Shown piece by piece: positions 52,896-61,367 of a stretch of 64,000 nucleotides of DNA (positions within the stretch are counted from its first letter, which is position 1; each line of letters begins with the position of its first letter). The notes under the pieces were generated by a model. It was not told where the DNA came from and did no database searches. It was given only the letters and a program-made list of their open reading frames with translations. The DNA is from Fibrobacterota bacterium (GTDB taxonomy: Bacteria; Fibrobacterota; Chitinivibrionia; Chitinivibrionales; Chitinispirillaceae). The stretch lies in contig JAEZKC010000002.1 in assembly GCA_023436205.1 (NCBI GenBank), positions 186,001 through 250,000 of the forward strand, written 5' to 3'. The position numbers were made by a program, and so were the translations under genes.

Positions 52896-54311
52896 ATGCG
52901 CCAAACACTAATCTTCACCTCGTTTTTTATTCTATGTGCTTCAAGCCTGGTCTTATCCCAGACTACTCTGAGTGGAACTGTTGTAGATCAGATGGGGAAT
53001 CCGATTTCTAAAGCGACAGTAACCCTGGAAGGAACATCGGCGGTATGTACCACCGGAACAAACGGGGTATTCTCTTTCAATATGGCACAGATTACCCCTA
53101 CCATCACACCACCACCTCAGGCCATTTCAGCTATTGAGGTCAAAAACAATGTGGTAATAATCCGCAATCTCCAACCCCAAAAAGTAACCGTTACGCTTCA
53201 CGATCTGCGCGGAAGAACAATCTTCAAATTGCTGGATGATGCTGTCATCTCTGGCAGGCACAGCATTTCTTTACCCCCGCAGGCAAAAAACAAGACAGCA
53301 CTATTGACAGCCAAAATTGGTAACCGCAGAGAAACCTATAAGTTCATCGGAAATACCACCTCCGGTGGGAGTACAAACTTTAGCCGTATTGAGCCCCTTG
53401 CAAAGGCAACAGAACCAGTTCTTACCTACAGGCTTCTCGTCAAACATACTCTCTATGATGAAAAGAATGTTTCGATAATCAATACTGATGAACCACTAGT
53501 TATAAGACTCTTCCGTAAAATTGTTATCAATTCGGAAATGCAGTTGAAAATCGGCGACACACTTTCATCACAAAAGGGATCACTAACCCTTTCGCTTGAT
53601 TCAATACGCGATGAACGCTGCGGATGTGATGTGTTATGTACCTGGCAGGGAAATGCGGTTCTTCATTTTACTTTGAATGTAAACGGAACAAACTACCCGA
53701 TTTCCCTCCAGACCTATGATAAGAATGAGGAAACGGTTGGAGATTTCACGATCACTTTACGTAAAATCACCCCTTGCCCACAGGATGACCCGGGCAAATA
53801 CAGCGTGACTGTCGCAGTCACCTCCTCGGATGTTAAGCCGGTTCTTTTCCTTGAGCATTTTACTTTTCAAACAGGTACACAAATCGCTGGATTTTGTGCC
53901 CCGATATGCATCGATTTTCCCACCTACAGCTTCAACCAGGAAACCAGATATCTTACCAGCTGGACCAGTTTCAAATTGAACGACTCCGCATTGATCGTGT
54001 ACGGGAGCGGTTTAGGTCTGGATGGAACTGCCGGATGCGGAGCAGCTTCGGGGCTGACTTTCGTAACAACTCTTCCCTATTCCGATCGTAGTATCTCAAT
54101 AAATTCGCTCGATGAAAACGGCACGGTGCACCTGTCTTTCGGAGATTCTCCCATCACTCTGGCTCCGGGACAAAGCTGGGTGAAAGACACAACGTACATT
54201 CAGACATGGCCAGAGTGCGAATCAGAGATCACCCAAAGTGATCGCATCTCAAACTTCGGATTCCTCATGCCGTATCAAATTAGGGGGAGTGAAGTTTCTT
54301 TTGTTGATTGA
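52896..54311 (+). CDS. Secreted carboxypeptidase-regulatory-like protein of unknown function
   Basis: 471 residues from ATG with GAGGGA upstream. Signal peptide 1-21 (LIFTSFFILCASSLVLS). Residues about 24-65 form a carboxypeptidase-regulatory-like unit (TLSGTVVDQMGNPISKATVT). Residues about 75-150 resemble a T9SS-type fold (VTVTLHDLRGRTIFKLL), unusual in being internal and not at the end. Residues about 215-320 contain four Cys (CGCDVLC, TPC) in a beta-rich domain of unknown type, and residues 325-471 a further Cys-containing domain. After the TGA at 54309 the same frame stays open for 65 codons. Function unknown. Confidence 0.75.
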   Translation: MRQTLIFTSFFILCASSLVLSQTTLSGTVVDQMGNPISKATVTLEGTSAVCTTGTNGVFSFNMAQITPTITPPPQAISAIEVKNNVVIIRNLQPQKVTVTLHDLRGRTIFKLLDDAVISGRHSISLPPQAKNKTALLTAKIGNRRETYKFIGNTTSGGSTNFSRIEPLAKATEPVLTYRLLVKHTLYDEKNVSIINTDEPLVIRLFRKIVINSEMQLKIGDTLSSQKGSLTLSLDSIRDERCGCDVLCTWQGNAVLHFTLNVNGTNYPISLQTYDKNEETVGDFTITLRKITPCPQDDPGKYSVTVAVTSSDVKPVLFLEHFTFQTGTQIAGFCAPICIDFPTYSFNQETRYLTSWTSFKLNDSALIVYGSGLGLDGTAGCGAASGLTFVTTLPYSDRSISINSLDENGTVHLSFGDSPITLAPGQSWVKDTTYIQTWPECESEITQSDRISNFGFLMPYQIRGSEVSFVD

Positions 54312-54509
54312 AAAGAGTATTCCTGTGGCAGAAAATCGAAACAGGCATCGGAACTACTGTCACTGGAGTTTTCTCAACAGGTAAAAGACACCCATTTCTG
54401 GGGAAAGATATCTGATTCAGTTGAAAACCTGCGATTCAGCACTTCGGGAAACCTCGGAGACACTATCACCATGATGCTTGACTATAAACCTCAGGGATAT
54501 TACTCTTGA
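54312..54509 (+). pseudogene. Open in-frame extension after the stop of the preceding gene
   Basis: The frame of the gene ending TGA at 54311 continues through 65 codons to another TGA (54507-54509), with protein-like sequence such as ASELLSLEFSQQVKDTHFWG and SVENLRFSTSGNLGDTITMM. This may be the severed C-terminus of that protein or the remains of another gene. Length alone is weak evidence. The rest of the interval to 54937 shows no gene. Confidence 0.35.
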
Positions 54510-54937
54510 AGATATTTGATGTACAGCTTTCATTTTGATGCTGATCGAATTTGATTCTACCTTTCATGAGGCCTTCAAGGCTAAAGAGTAAAATTCAAAC
54601 ATAAACTAAAGCAAATTAGTTGCAAACGTATCGACCTGATTTCCTGACAACTGTCCTATCAACTCCCCTTCCTCATAAATAATTAAGCAGCGGGTTTACA
54701 CCTAATTCGAGGTCTCATTTTCGCAGAAAAGTAAGTTTAACCTGGATCCATCATAGCGATCCTGCCAGTTCACCCCTGCAGAACGCATCTTCGTATTCCC
54801 CCACTGATTTCCAAAATCCTTCACTCCTCTCTAAAACCGTTTTCTGAACAGAGAACCTTTTCTGCACCGTGCACAAACAAATAGTTGGGAAAAAGTCTCC
54901 TGCTGAACTATCTTACATCAAGAGCAAAGAGGAAAAC

Positions 54938-55771
54938 ATGCCGAACATTTTCAATTACATCGATTATCGTGAATATCTTGAGGACTTCTACATAGAGCAG
55001 AAATCCTCAAACAAAGCCTTTTCCTATCAATATTTCGCCAATAAAACCGGCTTTAAATCAAAAAGTTTCATAAAGCTGGTCATTGATGGCAAAAAAAATC
55101 TGACTGAAGATTCTGTAAAAAAGCTGAATACCGTTCTAAATCTGAACGAGAAGGCGTTTTCCTATTTCGGCCATCTTGTTGCATTCAATCAAAGCACATC
55201 TGTTCAGCAGAGAAATTACTATTTCGAAAAATTGATTCAATATAATAAGCGAAGCAGTGCGCGCATTATCATGAATCAGCAGTATGAGTTTTATTCCAAG
55301 TGGTATTACAACGCCATCAGAGAACTGGTGGCAAAAGTTGATTTCCATGAAGATTATGAACTTTTAGGAAAGCTGCTCAAACCAGCCATATCAGAGAAAA
55401 AGGCCAGGGATGCCGTTAAGCTTCTGCTAAAGCTGGGCTTGATCCAGAAAAAAGAGGATCGCTATGTCCAGAGTGATTCGTTAATTACTACCGGGGATGA
55501 GGTCAGGTCACTAGCCATTACAAATTTTCATCTGGAAAATCTCGCATTGGCCTCAACTGCAATTGAAACTGTTCCCAGCAGCGGAAGAGATATTTCATGC
55601 ATTGTTGCAGGTTTGTCAGATGAGGGTTTCGATCTTGTTAAAGAGGAAATCAGAAATTTCCGTAAAAGGCTGCTTCAGATAGCTTCTCATCAGGAAGCAA
55701 GCAATCGGGTTTACCACATAAACTTCCAGTTCATACCTGTCAGTGAGAAATTTGATGAGAATAACAAATAG
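54938..55771 (+). CDS. TIGR02147/DUF4423 family regulator, module 4
   Basis: The ATG at 54938 is preferred (277 residues) since AGAGGA lies just upstream and the family opening follows at once (MPNIFNYIDYREYLEDFYIE); a GTG at 54869 is less likely. HTH-like: FSYQYFANKTGFKSKSFIKL then VIDGKKNLT. DUF4423: FYSKWYYNAIRELVAKVDFH and ISEKKARDAVKLLLKLGLIQ. Cytoplasmic. It overlaps the next gene, the module lipoprotein, by 17 nucleotides, so translation is probably coupled. Closest in layout to the module 2 regulator. Confidence 0.88.
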   Translation: MPNIFNYIDYREYLEDFYIEQKSSNKAFSYQYFANKTGFKSKSFIKLVIDGKKNLTEDSVKKLNTVLNLNEKAFSYFGHLVAFNQSTSVQQRNYYFEKLIQYNKRSSARIIMNQQYEFYSKWYYNAIRELVAKVDFHEDYELLGKLLKPAISEKKARDAVKLLLKLGLIQKKEDRYVQSDSLITTGDEVRSLAITNFHLENLALASTAIETVPSSGRDISCIVAGLSDEGFDLVKEEIRNFRKRLLQIASHQEASNRVYHINFQFIPVSEKFDENNK

Positions 55772-56663
55772 ATTGATACATCTTTTTCTGGTTTTTATAG
55801 CAAGCCTGCTGATTTTGCCGATGCATTTCTGCACCAAGTTGGCGGGGGGTTCTGAAATAGGTAACCCGAAGGTTTTAGCAGGTGTTGTCGTGGACACTTT
55901 TGGCAAAGGCGTTTCGGGAATCAAACTGTATCTTACAGATCCGATGGAAACAGATCCTGAAAAACTGGTTCAGGACAGCTGCATTCAGGCAATCAGCCGC
56001 GAAAATGGAGAATATACTTTTAATAATCTTATCGAGGGAACATACAATCTATTTGGCATCGACAGTACAGGCTCGGGAATGTTTTTAACTCGGATCACCG
56101 TTGAGGATACAGATAATGAAGAGCTCATTGTACATGATACCGAAGTAATAAAAAATGCCGGCAGTGTTGTCTTCTACCTGGAAAAGGAACTATTATCAGA
56201 CAACACGATTATTTATGTTCCGGGTACAATTATCCGTCTACACGCAGATAGTTCAGGAGAATATGTTATAAAACTTCCCCAGTCAACTTTAAACATTAAT
56301 CTCTACGATGGCGAATCCTCCTTCTCAATTTTCCAAAATCTTCAAGTATCTGAAAACCAGTGGATCGATCTAACAGGAAACACCTATTCAGTTCCACAAC
56401 CTATTATAATATCCGGCTTGACATCAGGTTTTACAGATAGAGCCTATGCTTTTACGGCTGACCCCATATACCTAGGTCAGAACCATCCTGTGCAATATCG
56501 CTTTGATTGGGGGGAATCCGTTTCAAACTGGAATCCGTCAAACCAAAATGAGCATATCTGGAGTAGTCCAGGATCGTATGGTGTTCGCGTTCAGGCGAGA
56601 AGCGCCCGCGACACATTGTCTCTTTCAGATTGGTCGCAACCCGTTATGGTAACTATACAATAG
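55755..56663 (+). CDS. Lipoprotein of module 4: carboxypeptidase-regulatory-like and PKD-like domains
   Basis: ATG at 55755 (302 residues); an in-frame GTG at 55743 is an alternative. The start lies inside the end of the TIGR02147 gene. Signal ends at Cys about 26 (LLILPMHFC), then TKLAGGSEIGNPKVLAG, the module signature. Residues about 40-130 form a carboxypeptidase-regulatory-like sandwich (GVVVDTFGKGVSGIKLYLTD; NGEYTFNNLIEGTYNLFGID). Residues about 215-302 resemble a PKD domain (VQYRFDWGESVSNWNPSNQN; WSSPGSYGVRVQARS). Surface-exposed binding protein by inference. Followed 34 bp later by a secreted protein. Confidence 0.85.
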   Translation: MRITNRLIHLFLVFIASLLILPMHFCTKLAGGSEIGNPKVLAGVVVDTFGKGVSGIKLYLTDPMETDPEKLVQDSCIQAISRENGEYTFNNLIEGTYNLFGIDSTGSGMFLTRITVEDTDNEELIVHDTEVIKNAGSVVFYLEKELLSDNTIIYVPGTIIRLHADSSGEYVIKLPQSTLNINLYDGESSFSIFQNLQVSENQWIDLTGNTYSVPQPIIISGLTSGFTDRAYAFTADPIYLGQNHPVQYRFDWGESVSNWNPSNQNEHIWSSPGSYGVRVQARSARDTLSLSDWSQPVMVTIQ

Positions 56664-56697
56664 CAATTCAATCCGCAATTACTCGCAGGAGAGAATA

Positions 56698-57984
56698 ATG
56701 ACAAAACATTTATCTTTAACATTGGCATTCGCATGGCTACTTTGTGCAAGTCTGAAAGCTGAAACAATCGAATTACGTGGGCAACTGATGGACACTGTAC
56801 TTGTAATATCTTCGGCTGGTTCAGACTCCATTGCAGAGATAAACGCAATTAGGGGATGTCCTCTAAAATTTGAAGCCGGATGTAATGGAGGAACTACGGA
56901 AGAGTATTTTGCCATCACTGACAACAGCGGTCAGTACAGCGTTTCGGTAGAATTACCATCCGGTTGCGGCAGCTCATATTCAATACACATCACCGGAAAT
57001 ATAGGTACTGATTCAGTAGCCCCATTAACAATTGAAATACCGGCTGACAACATTTTGCCATCTTACACGGCAGATCTTCATTTTACCTCCAATGCGGCAA
57101 TTCCTTTAGGAGAGGGTCAGTTCAGTCTGAATTTTCGTGATAGGTATACTCCCCGCCACTCCTATGTTTTTGCATCTGAAGATTATAATAACGAAGAACG
57201 TTTCTTCATTCTCAATTCGGGATACCGTTCAATACCTCTCGATACCTTTTTAGCATTCAAACCGAACCAGAACTATGATAGCCTTTCTGCCCTTATCTCA
57301 AACAAAGATGATGTGTTTCTTCAGAACTCACATAACGGGTATATAAGTCACTACTTTATCTTTGATATGGATGAGGTTTTTAAAACAATAGATTATACTG
57401 CAGTCAGAATAGCTTATCTTAAATGGAAAGGGCTGGCCATTGGTGACGGATTCACACCTAACATGATGTTCGAATTCCCACAGGCAGGCCACGCAGCAAG
57501 TATCAAACAAGACACAGTTGGGAATACAGTAACAGCTGACATTGTCGATTCCGCTGCAATCTACGTGGGGTGGTTTGGCACGCACTACTCATTTTTCAAG
57601 AGCAACCTTTTAGTCCAAGTCCTTGTTCAGAATTACACGACTAATGTTTGCACTCTCCGTACCGATTACATTGAGGTGGTCCTTTTTACAAACGATGGTA
57701 CCACGGCAACAGTAAAACCGTCGGTAAAAACTCATCACAGAAATCTGCTTTCTGTTAACAACGGTATTATTTCCTATCAGCTAACAAAAAAGGGACCCAT
57801 GTCTCTTGACCTGTTTTCTTTAAATGGAAAGTTTATCAAGCGGCTCGATCAGGGCGTAAAGGATCCGGGAAGTTATTCTAAAGCACTGGACAGGCAGGTT
57901 GTAAACGCAAACGGGTGCTATATTATTAAACTGACTGAAGGGAACAATCGTGTTTTCGTTAAGTATACATCAGTTAAGCACTGA
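56698..57984 (+). CDS. Secreted protein with T9SS-like tail, downstream of module 4
   Basis: 428 residues from ATG with AGGAGAG upstream. Signal peptide 1-21 (LTLAFAWLLCASLKA). Residues about 22-130 form a beta-rich, Cys-containing part. Residues about 130-340 look like a beta jelly roll (LHFTSNAAIPLGEGQFSLNF; DYTAVRIAYLKWKGLAIGDG), resembling the disaggregatase-type or CBM-like domains of Fibrobacterota secreted proteins. The last ~75 residues are a T9SS-like tail (MSLDLFSLNGKFIKRL; NANGCYIIKL). It begins 34 bp after the lipoprotein, so module and effector are probably one transcript. No catalytic motif is recognised. Confidence 0.78.
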   Translation: MTKHLSLTLAFAWLLCASLKAETIELRGQLMDTVLVISSAGSDSIAEINAIRGCPLKFEAGCNGGTTEEYFAITDNSGQYSVSVELPSGCGSSYSIHITGNIGTDSVAPLTIEIPADNILPSYTADLHFTSNAAIPLGEGQFSLNFRDRYTPRHSYVFASEDYNNEERFFILNSGYRSIPLDTFLAFKPNQNYDSLSALISNKDDVFLQNSHNGYISHYFIFDMDEVFKTIDYTAVRIAYLKWKGLAIGDGFTPNMMFEFPQAGHAASIKQDTVGNTVTADIVDSAAIYVGWFGTHYSFFKSNLLVQVLVQNYTTNVCTLRTDYIEVVLFTNDGTTATVKPSVKTHHRNLLSVNNGIISYQLTKKGPMSLDLFSLNGKFIKRLDQGVKDPGSYSKALDRQVVNANGCYIIKLTEGNNRVFVKYTSVKH

Positions 57985-58397
57985 AAATGCATTGGGCATA
58001 GGAGGCAGGCAGTTTGTAAGCCATCCGCATTCATTTGGAATGTAAGGGGCTTCATCAGCAACGAATGCACACTAAGGAAACTGAGAATAATTGTCTATTG
58101 AATCGTCAATTATGATATCCGACAAAGTTCTTTTCTCAATAAGCGGAACCATTTCCTTGGGAAGATAGGATTGATACCAGAACCTGTCTCCATCTCGTAA
58201 TCTCACAAACTGTTCTTTAAACAGGATCAACAGTTTATCCGAAAGCACTCACCCTCCATAGATGAAACCTTACATTAGGGCTGCCGTGATCTTCTTGGGA
58301 TTTGGAAGGACATTTTTCGTTTGACAGCGAAGACGCCTTACAGGTCACGGACACCTGTTCCCGCAACGCGGCTTTGCTCCTAAATAATCATCGGAAT
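57985..58397. other. Intergenic region with repeat copy E
   Basis: No gene seen. Contains a degenerate dispersed repeat at 58319-58402 just before the HxlR gene's stop. Confidence 0.45.
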
Positions 58398-58402
58398 CTA
58401 CT
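58319..58402 (+). repeat. ~90-bp dispersed repeat, copy E (degenerate)
   Basis: Begins GTTTGACAGCGAAGACGCCT, then CAGGTCACGGACA, and ends AATAATCATCGGAATCTAC. Head and tail are recognisable but eroded. The end overlaps the last bases of the HxlR gene. Confidence 0.6.
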
Positions 58403-58739
58403 CCTTCTTATATTCAAACACCTCTCTTGCCCACCCCCGGGACCAGTCTCCAAAAGGCCGTAAAAGCTGTATTAGTGAAGATCCCCGCCCGGTTAGCTTG
58501 TAACCATCAACAGTACGCTCCACGATATCAGCTTTCCTCAATTCCTTGATCCGGCTGTTCAATAACGATGGTGATATGGACTCACACTTCTCCTGAAGCT
58601 CTCTAAAAGTGAAGGGTCCATTCTGTAACTGCCATATCACTCCCATAGCCCACGTTCTGCCGAGCAGATCGAATAGTGCCATAATCGGAACACCTGTTTT
58701 CGAACCTCTTACTGGTTTGCCCGGTATCGGAATTGACAT
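58398..58739 (-). CDS. HxlR-family transcriptional regulator
   Basis: 113 residues, the usual length for the family. Winged-helix HxlR pattern: LFDLLGRTWAMGVIWQLQNG (about 23-42), then RELQEKCESISPSLLNSRIK (recognition helix) and ELRKADIVERTVDGYKLTGR (wing), ending LLRPFGDWSRGW. The conserved N-terminal Cys that many HxlR redox sensors have is absent, so direct thiol sensing is unlikely. It lies 82 bp after the VOC-protein gene on the same strand and may regulate it; that is inference. Confidence 0.9.
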   Translation of the reverse strand: MSIPIPGKPVRGSKTGVPIMALFDLLGRTWAMGVIWQLQNGPFTFRELQEKCESISPSLLNSRIKELRKADIVERTVDGYKLTGRGSSLIQLLRPFGDWSRGWAREVFEYKKE

Positions 58740-58821
58740 ATTTACTCCTTAGATGATAAAGTGAAAGTACCGAAACCGCCCCGAATGAGATCAGGATAAT
58801 CCGGTACTGTAAAACAATTAC

Positions 58822-59202
58822 TCACGCATTCTGCTGTTTCTGCTGGAAAAACTGGACATTCAGTCCATTCGGATCTTTTACATAGAAGAACCTGGCTCCG
58901 GGAGTCTCCATTGGACCACTATGTACGGGAATATTTCTTTCTTTAACCAGGTCAAACATGGCGTCCATGCTTTCAACCCCAAAGCCCACCGATATGGATT
59001 CAGTGTAAGATACCGCTCCGTTATTTTTGTCCTCCAGAAACTCGAGCATGGTTTCCCCGCTTGTACCATTGCCCATGAATGCTATTTCCATTCCGGGCCC
59101 CGCAGGGAAACGCCTGAGGACCTTAAGCCCCACCAAACTCGAATAAAATGCGATCGATTCATCCAAATCGTTAACATAAACTGCTGTCCATAGAAATTTC
59201 AT
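58822..59202 (-). CDS. VOC-superfamily (glyoxalase/bleomycin-resistance-like) protein
   Basis: 126 residues; AGGAGGTAAA precedes the ATG. Two beta-alpha-beta3 modules: FLWTAVYVNDLDESIAFYSS (about 3-22) with SLVGLKVLRRF, and ESISVGFGVESMDAMFDLVK (about 68-87) with the terminal ARFFYVKDPNGLNVQFFQQ. The metal-ligand positions are not clearly His/Glu, so substrate and metal use are open. May be a dioxygenase, glyoxalase or drug-binding protein. Likely an operon with the HxlR regulator. Confidence 0.9.
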   Translation of the reverse strand: MKFLWTAVYVNDLDESIAFYSSLVGLKVLRRFPAGPGMEIAFMGNGTSGETMLEFLEDKNNGAVSYTESISVGFGVESMDAMFDLVKERNIPVHSGPMETPGARFFYVKDPNGLNVQFFQQKQQNA

Positions 59203-59708
59203 TTTACCTCCTCTGCTGTTGCTTAATTTTGATCTTTTCTAAAAGAACCCGTAACCATTCACTACAAAAACAGTAGCACGCTACTAAAAATATAGCAAAC
59301 TTTTGTTTAGTTGTCAAACTTTTTTTTCACCTGTTATTCCCGGCCTGGAGGACTTTTTTCACTTGCCTCACAACTTTTCACATCATTACTGTTAACGGCG
59401 AAGACGCCTCCTAGGCCACCAGCACCACGCCCGCTTTGCATCACCATCGAAGATAGTCAACGGAGTCAGGTGATCACGTCTGTAGAAAAAAGATATCTCC
59501 TTGATTCCTTTCCCGATATTAGTTTTCTGTTAGCGGCTCGTGAGGTTCTTCAGACCGGTAAATCAAAGCTTGAACCCGTAGTACAGAACGAGATCCTCCC
59601 CTTTACACTTTTACAGATTTATTATAATTTGAGTTCCATAGCTGAATCGCCTAAACAAGGCGTCTTAAGTTAGAGCGGATTAACACACAATGCATAAAAA
59701 GGAATACT
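59203..59708. other. Intergenic region with repeat copy F
   Basis: No supported gene. The dispersed repeat lies at 59391-59478. A 120-codon frame (59311-59673) runs through the repeat without ribosome-binding site or recognised domain and is not called. Confidence 0.5.
59391..59478 (+). repeat. ~90-bp dispersed repeat, copy F
   Basis: Begins GTTAACGGCGAAGACGCCTC, then AGGCCACCAGCACCACGCCC, and ends CATCGAAGATAGTCAACGGA then GTCAGGTGATCACG. The ...CATCGAAGATAGTCA... part is shared with copy C. Confidence 0.75.
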
Positions 59709-60494
59709 ATGAAAATCACTACACCAACTCTATTATTAATCATTTTTGCCATCCCTTCACTCTGTAATGCAGCCAGCTTCGATTGCAGCAAAGCTCAAAG
59801 CCGTATCGAAAAGATGATCTGTTCAGACACATTTGCCTCAAGGCTGGATGACTCTCTATCTGCCGTATACCGACATGCTCTGGATAGTGCCGACAAGCCA
59901 AACACTTTGAAATCCGACCAGAAGCAGTGGCTTAAAACCACCAGAGAAAACTGTAAAACGGAAGCGGAGCTGACTCAGGTTTACAAAGACAGGATTGCCG
60001 CTTTGCGAAAGGTCCCCAAGTATTCCTGGAAGACATTCAGAGATACAACACTGGGCATTGAATTCGAATATCCCGGCATTTACACAATAAAATGCGATTA
60101 TCCAAAGTTTTCTATTTACATATTAGGCAACGATATGCCGGACAGCGATTACCTGATGCATTTTGAAGTATGGAATGGCAGTTTCGAAGATGTCAACAGC
60201 CAAAACGACCTTTTTATATCCAAGGATGGAAAGTGGTATGCGGCATTCGGAAGATTCGAAAATCCACCAGCTGATTCCGTTTACGGGAAGGGGTGGAGTG
60301 GACTAGAAACCATCATTACCTGCGGCATTTCCAATAAGGAAACCGGCTTTCATGCAGCCGGTGGTGAATGTTTCTGGGCTCTCATCAGCAATGGAAGTCG
60401 CTCTGTTATCGCCGATACCCAGGGGATAGTGGGAACAGATGAACTGACAATGAAGAGTTTCAGATCGATAAAGCTTTTAGCAACTATCGACTAA
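59709..60494 (+). CDS. Secreted LprI-like (DUF1311) protein
   Basis: 261 residues; AAAGGAA precedes the ATG. Signal peptide 1-21 (LLLIIFAIPSLCNA). Residues about 24-100 match the LprI/DUF1311 domain: FDCSKAQSRIEKMICSD, LDDSLSAVYRHAL, DQKQWLKTTRENCKT, with Cys26, Cys38 and Cys82 in family positions. LprI-type domains inhibit lysozyme in some bacteria; many others are uncharacterised. Residues about 110-261 form an unknown beta-rich domain. Periplasmic. The next gene is 66 bp downstream on the same strand. Confidence 0.82.
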   Translation: MKITTPTLLLIIFAIPSLCNAASFDCSKAQSRIEKMICSDTFASRLDDSLSAVYRHALDSADKPNTLKSDQKQWLKTTRENCKTEAELTQVYKDRIAALRKVPKYSWKTFRDTTLGIEFEYPGIYTIKCDYPKFSIYILGNDMPDSDYLMHFEVWNGSFEDVNSQNDLFISKDGKWYAAFGRFENPPADSVYGKGWSGLETIITCGISNKETGFHAAGGECFWALISNGSRSVIADTQGIVGTDELTMKSFRSIKLLATID

Positions 60495-60560
60495 TCTTCT
60501 CTTTCTCATCGTGAGTTGAATTCGGGAGTTATTTTAAAGCTATCATGTTGACGAGTAAAT

Positions 60561-61265
60561 ATGAGCAACCAGAATCAATGTAGCAATAATAGCCTTAAAG
60601 CCATCGGAGAAACATACTCTTCAAAGCCACCCTATGAGGCATTCGGAGCATATTGCCTGCTCGAAGACCATGGCATGAAAATGCAGGCTGCCGCTGCCAT
60701 GAATGACTTTGCCAGAACTCTGGACCAGTTGTCTGTATCGAAACAAAGAGAGATCGCTTCAGACTTATGCCTTCTGGCTTACGGCAATCCGAATATTCAC
60801 CAGTTGCTTCCACAACTGCTATCTGAACAACTGCAGGCGATCGTGGCCACCTGGTCTGAAGATGAAACGGATAATGCAGTTCCCTACCGCTGGAGAGGAT
60901 TTTTCACCGGCGATGCCAAGTACTACCGAAGAGCTCCTGATCTTGATATGCAGGACCAGTTCTCTATTCTTGGTCTTGCCAATTGTCTTCTGCAGGATGT
61001 TGAATTTCAAACACATTCCTTGCCCGATTCTTCGTTTATCGGTGATCTGGAGGAGGCCAAAGATTCCCTTGATGAAGCACAGATGATCACCTCCAGATTA
61101 TTTGATGAGAACATGAAAAACAGTATACTTGGTAGTATTGAGCACTTTAACTATTTCATCACTCTTTGGGAAGAATACAAGAATTCGAATACCAAAGAAC
61201 CATTTCCCCAGTGGTGCAAATCAACGGGGAGGGATTGTGAGCTGGGATCACCTATATATTTTTAA
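60561..61265 (+). CDS. Cytoplasmic protein of unknown function
   Basis: 234 residues from ATG at 60561. No signal peptide or membrane helix. Mostly helical (SVSKQREIASDLCLLAYGNP; GDLEEAKDSLDEAQMITSRL). Eight Cys are scattered without a metal-site pattern. It contains a W-rich centre (VPYRWRGFFTGDAKYYRRAP). No family recognised. It lies between the LprI-like and DinB-like genes on the same strand, with gaps of 66 and ~100 bp, which suggests an accessory gene run rather than a defined operon. Confidence 0.65.
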   Translation: MSNQNQCSNNSLKAIGETYSSKPPYEAFGAYCLLEDHGMKMQAAAAMNDFARTLDQLSVSKQREIASDLCLLAYGNPNIHQLLPQLLSEQLQAIVATWSEDETDNAVPYRWRGFFTGDAKYYRRAPDLDMQDQFSILGLANCLLQDVEFQTHSLPDSSFIGDLEEAKDSLDEAQMITSRLFDENMKNSILGSIEHFNYFITLWEEYKNSNTKEPFPQWCKSTGRDCELGSPIYF

Positions 61266-61367
61266 AAGGATGAAGAGCAGAGAAATTATGGAGTGTAAAG
61301 ACTTCAGAACGTAGTTCTCAAATCAATAGAATTCGATTTCCAGTATATGCATTACCAGCAGGAGAAT

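Noticed and set aside
54309..54311. UGA as selenocysteine codon
   Set aside because: No SECIS-like hairpin was evident immediately after it and the context is not a known selenoprotein family.
59311..59673. 120-codon frame on the plus strand
   Set aside because: It crosses dispersed-repeat copy F, has no ribosome-binding site and no recognisable domain.
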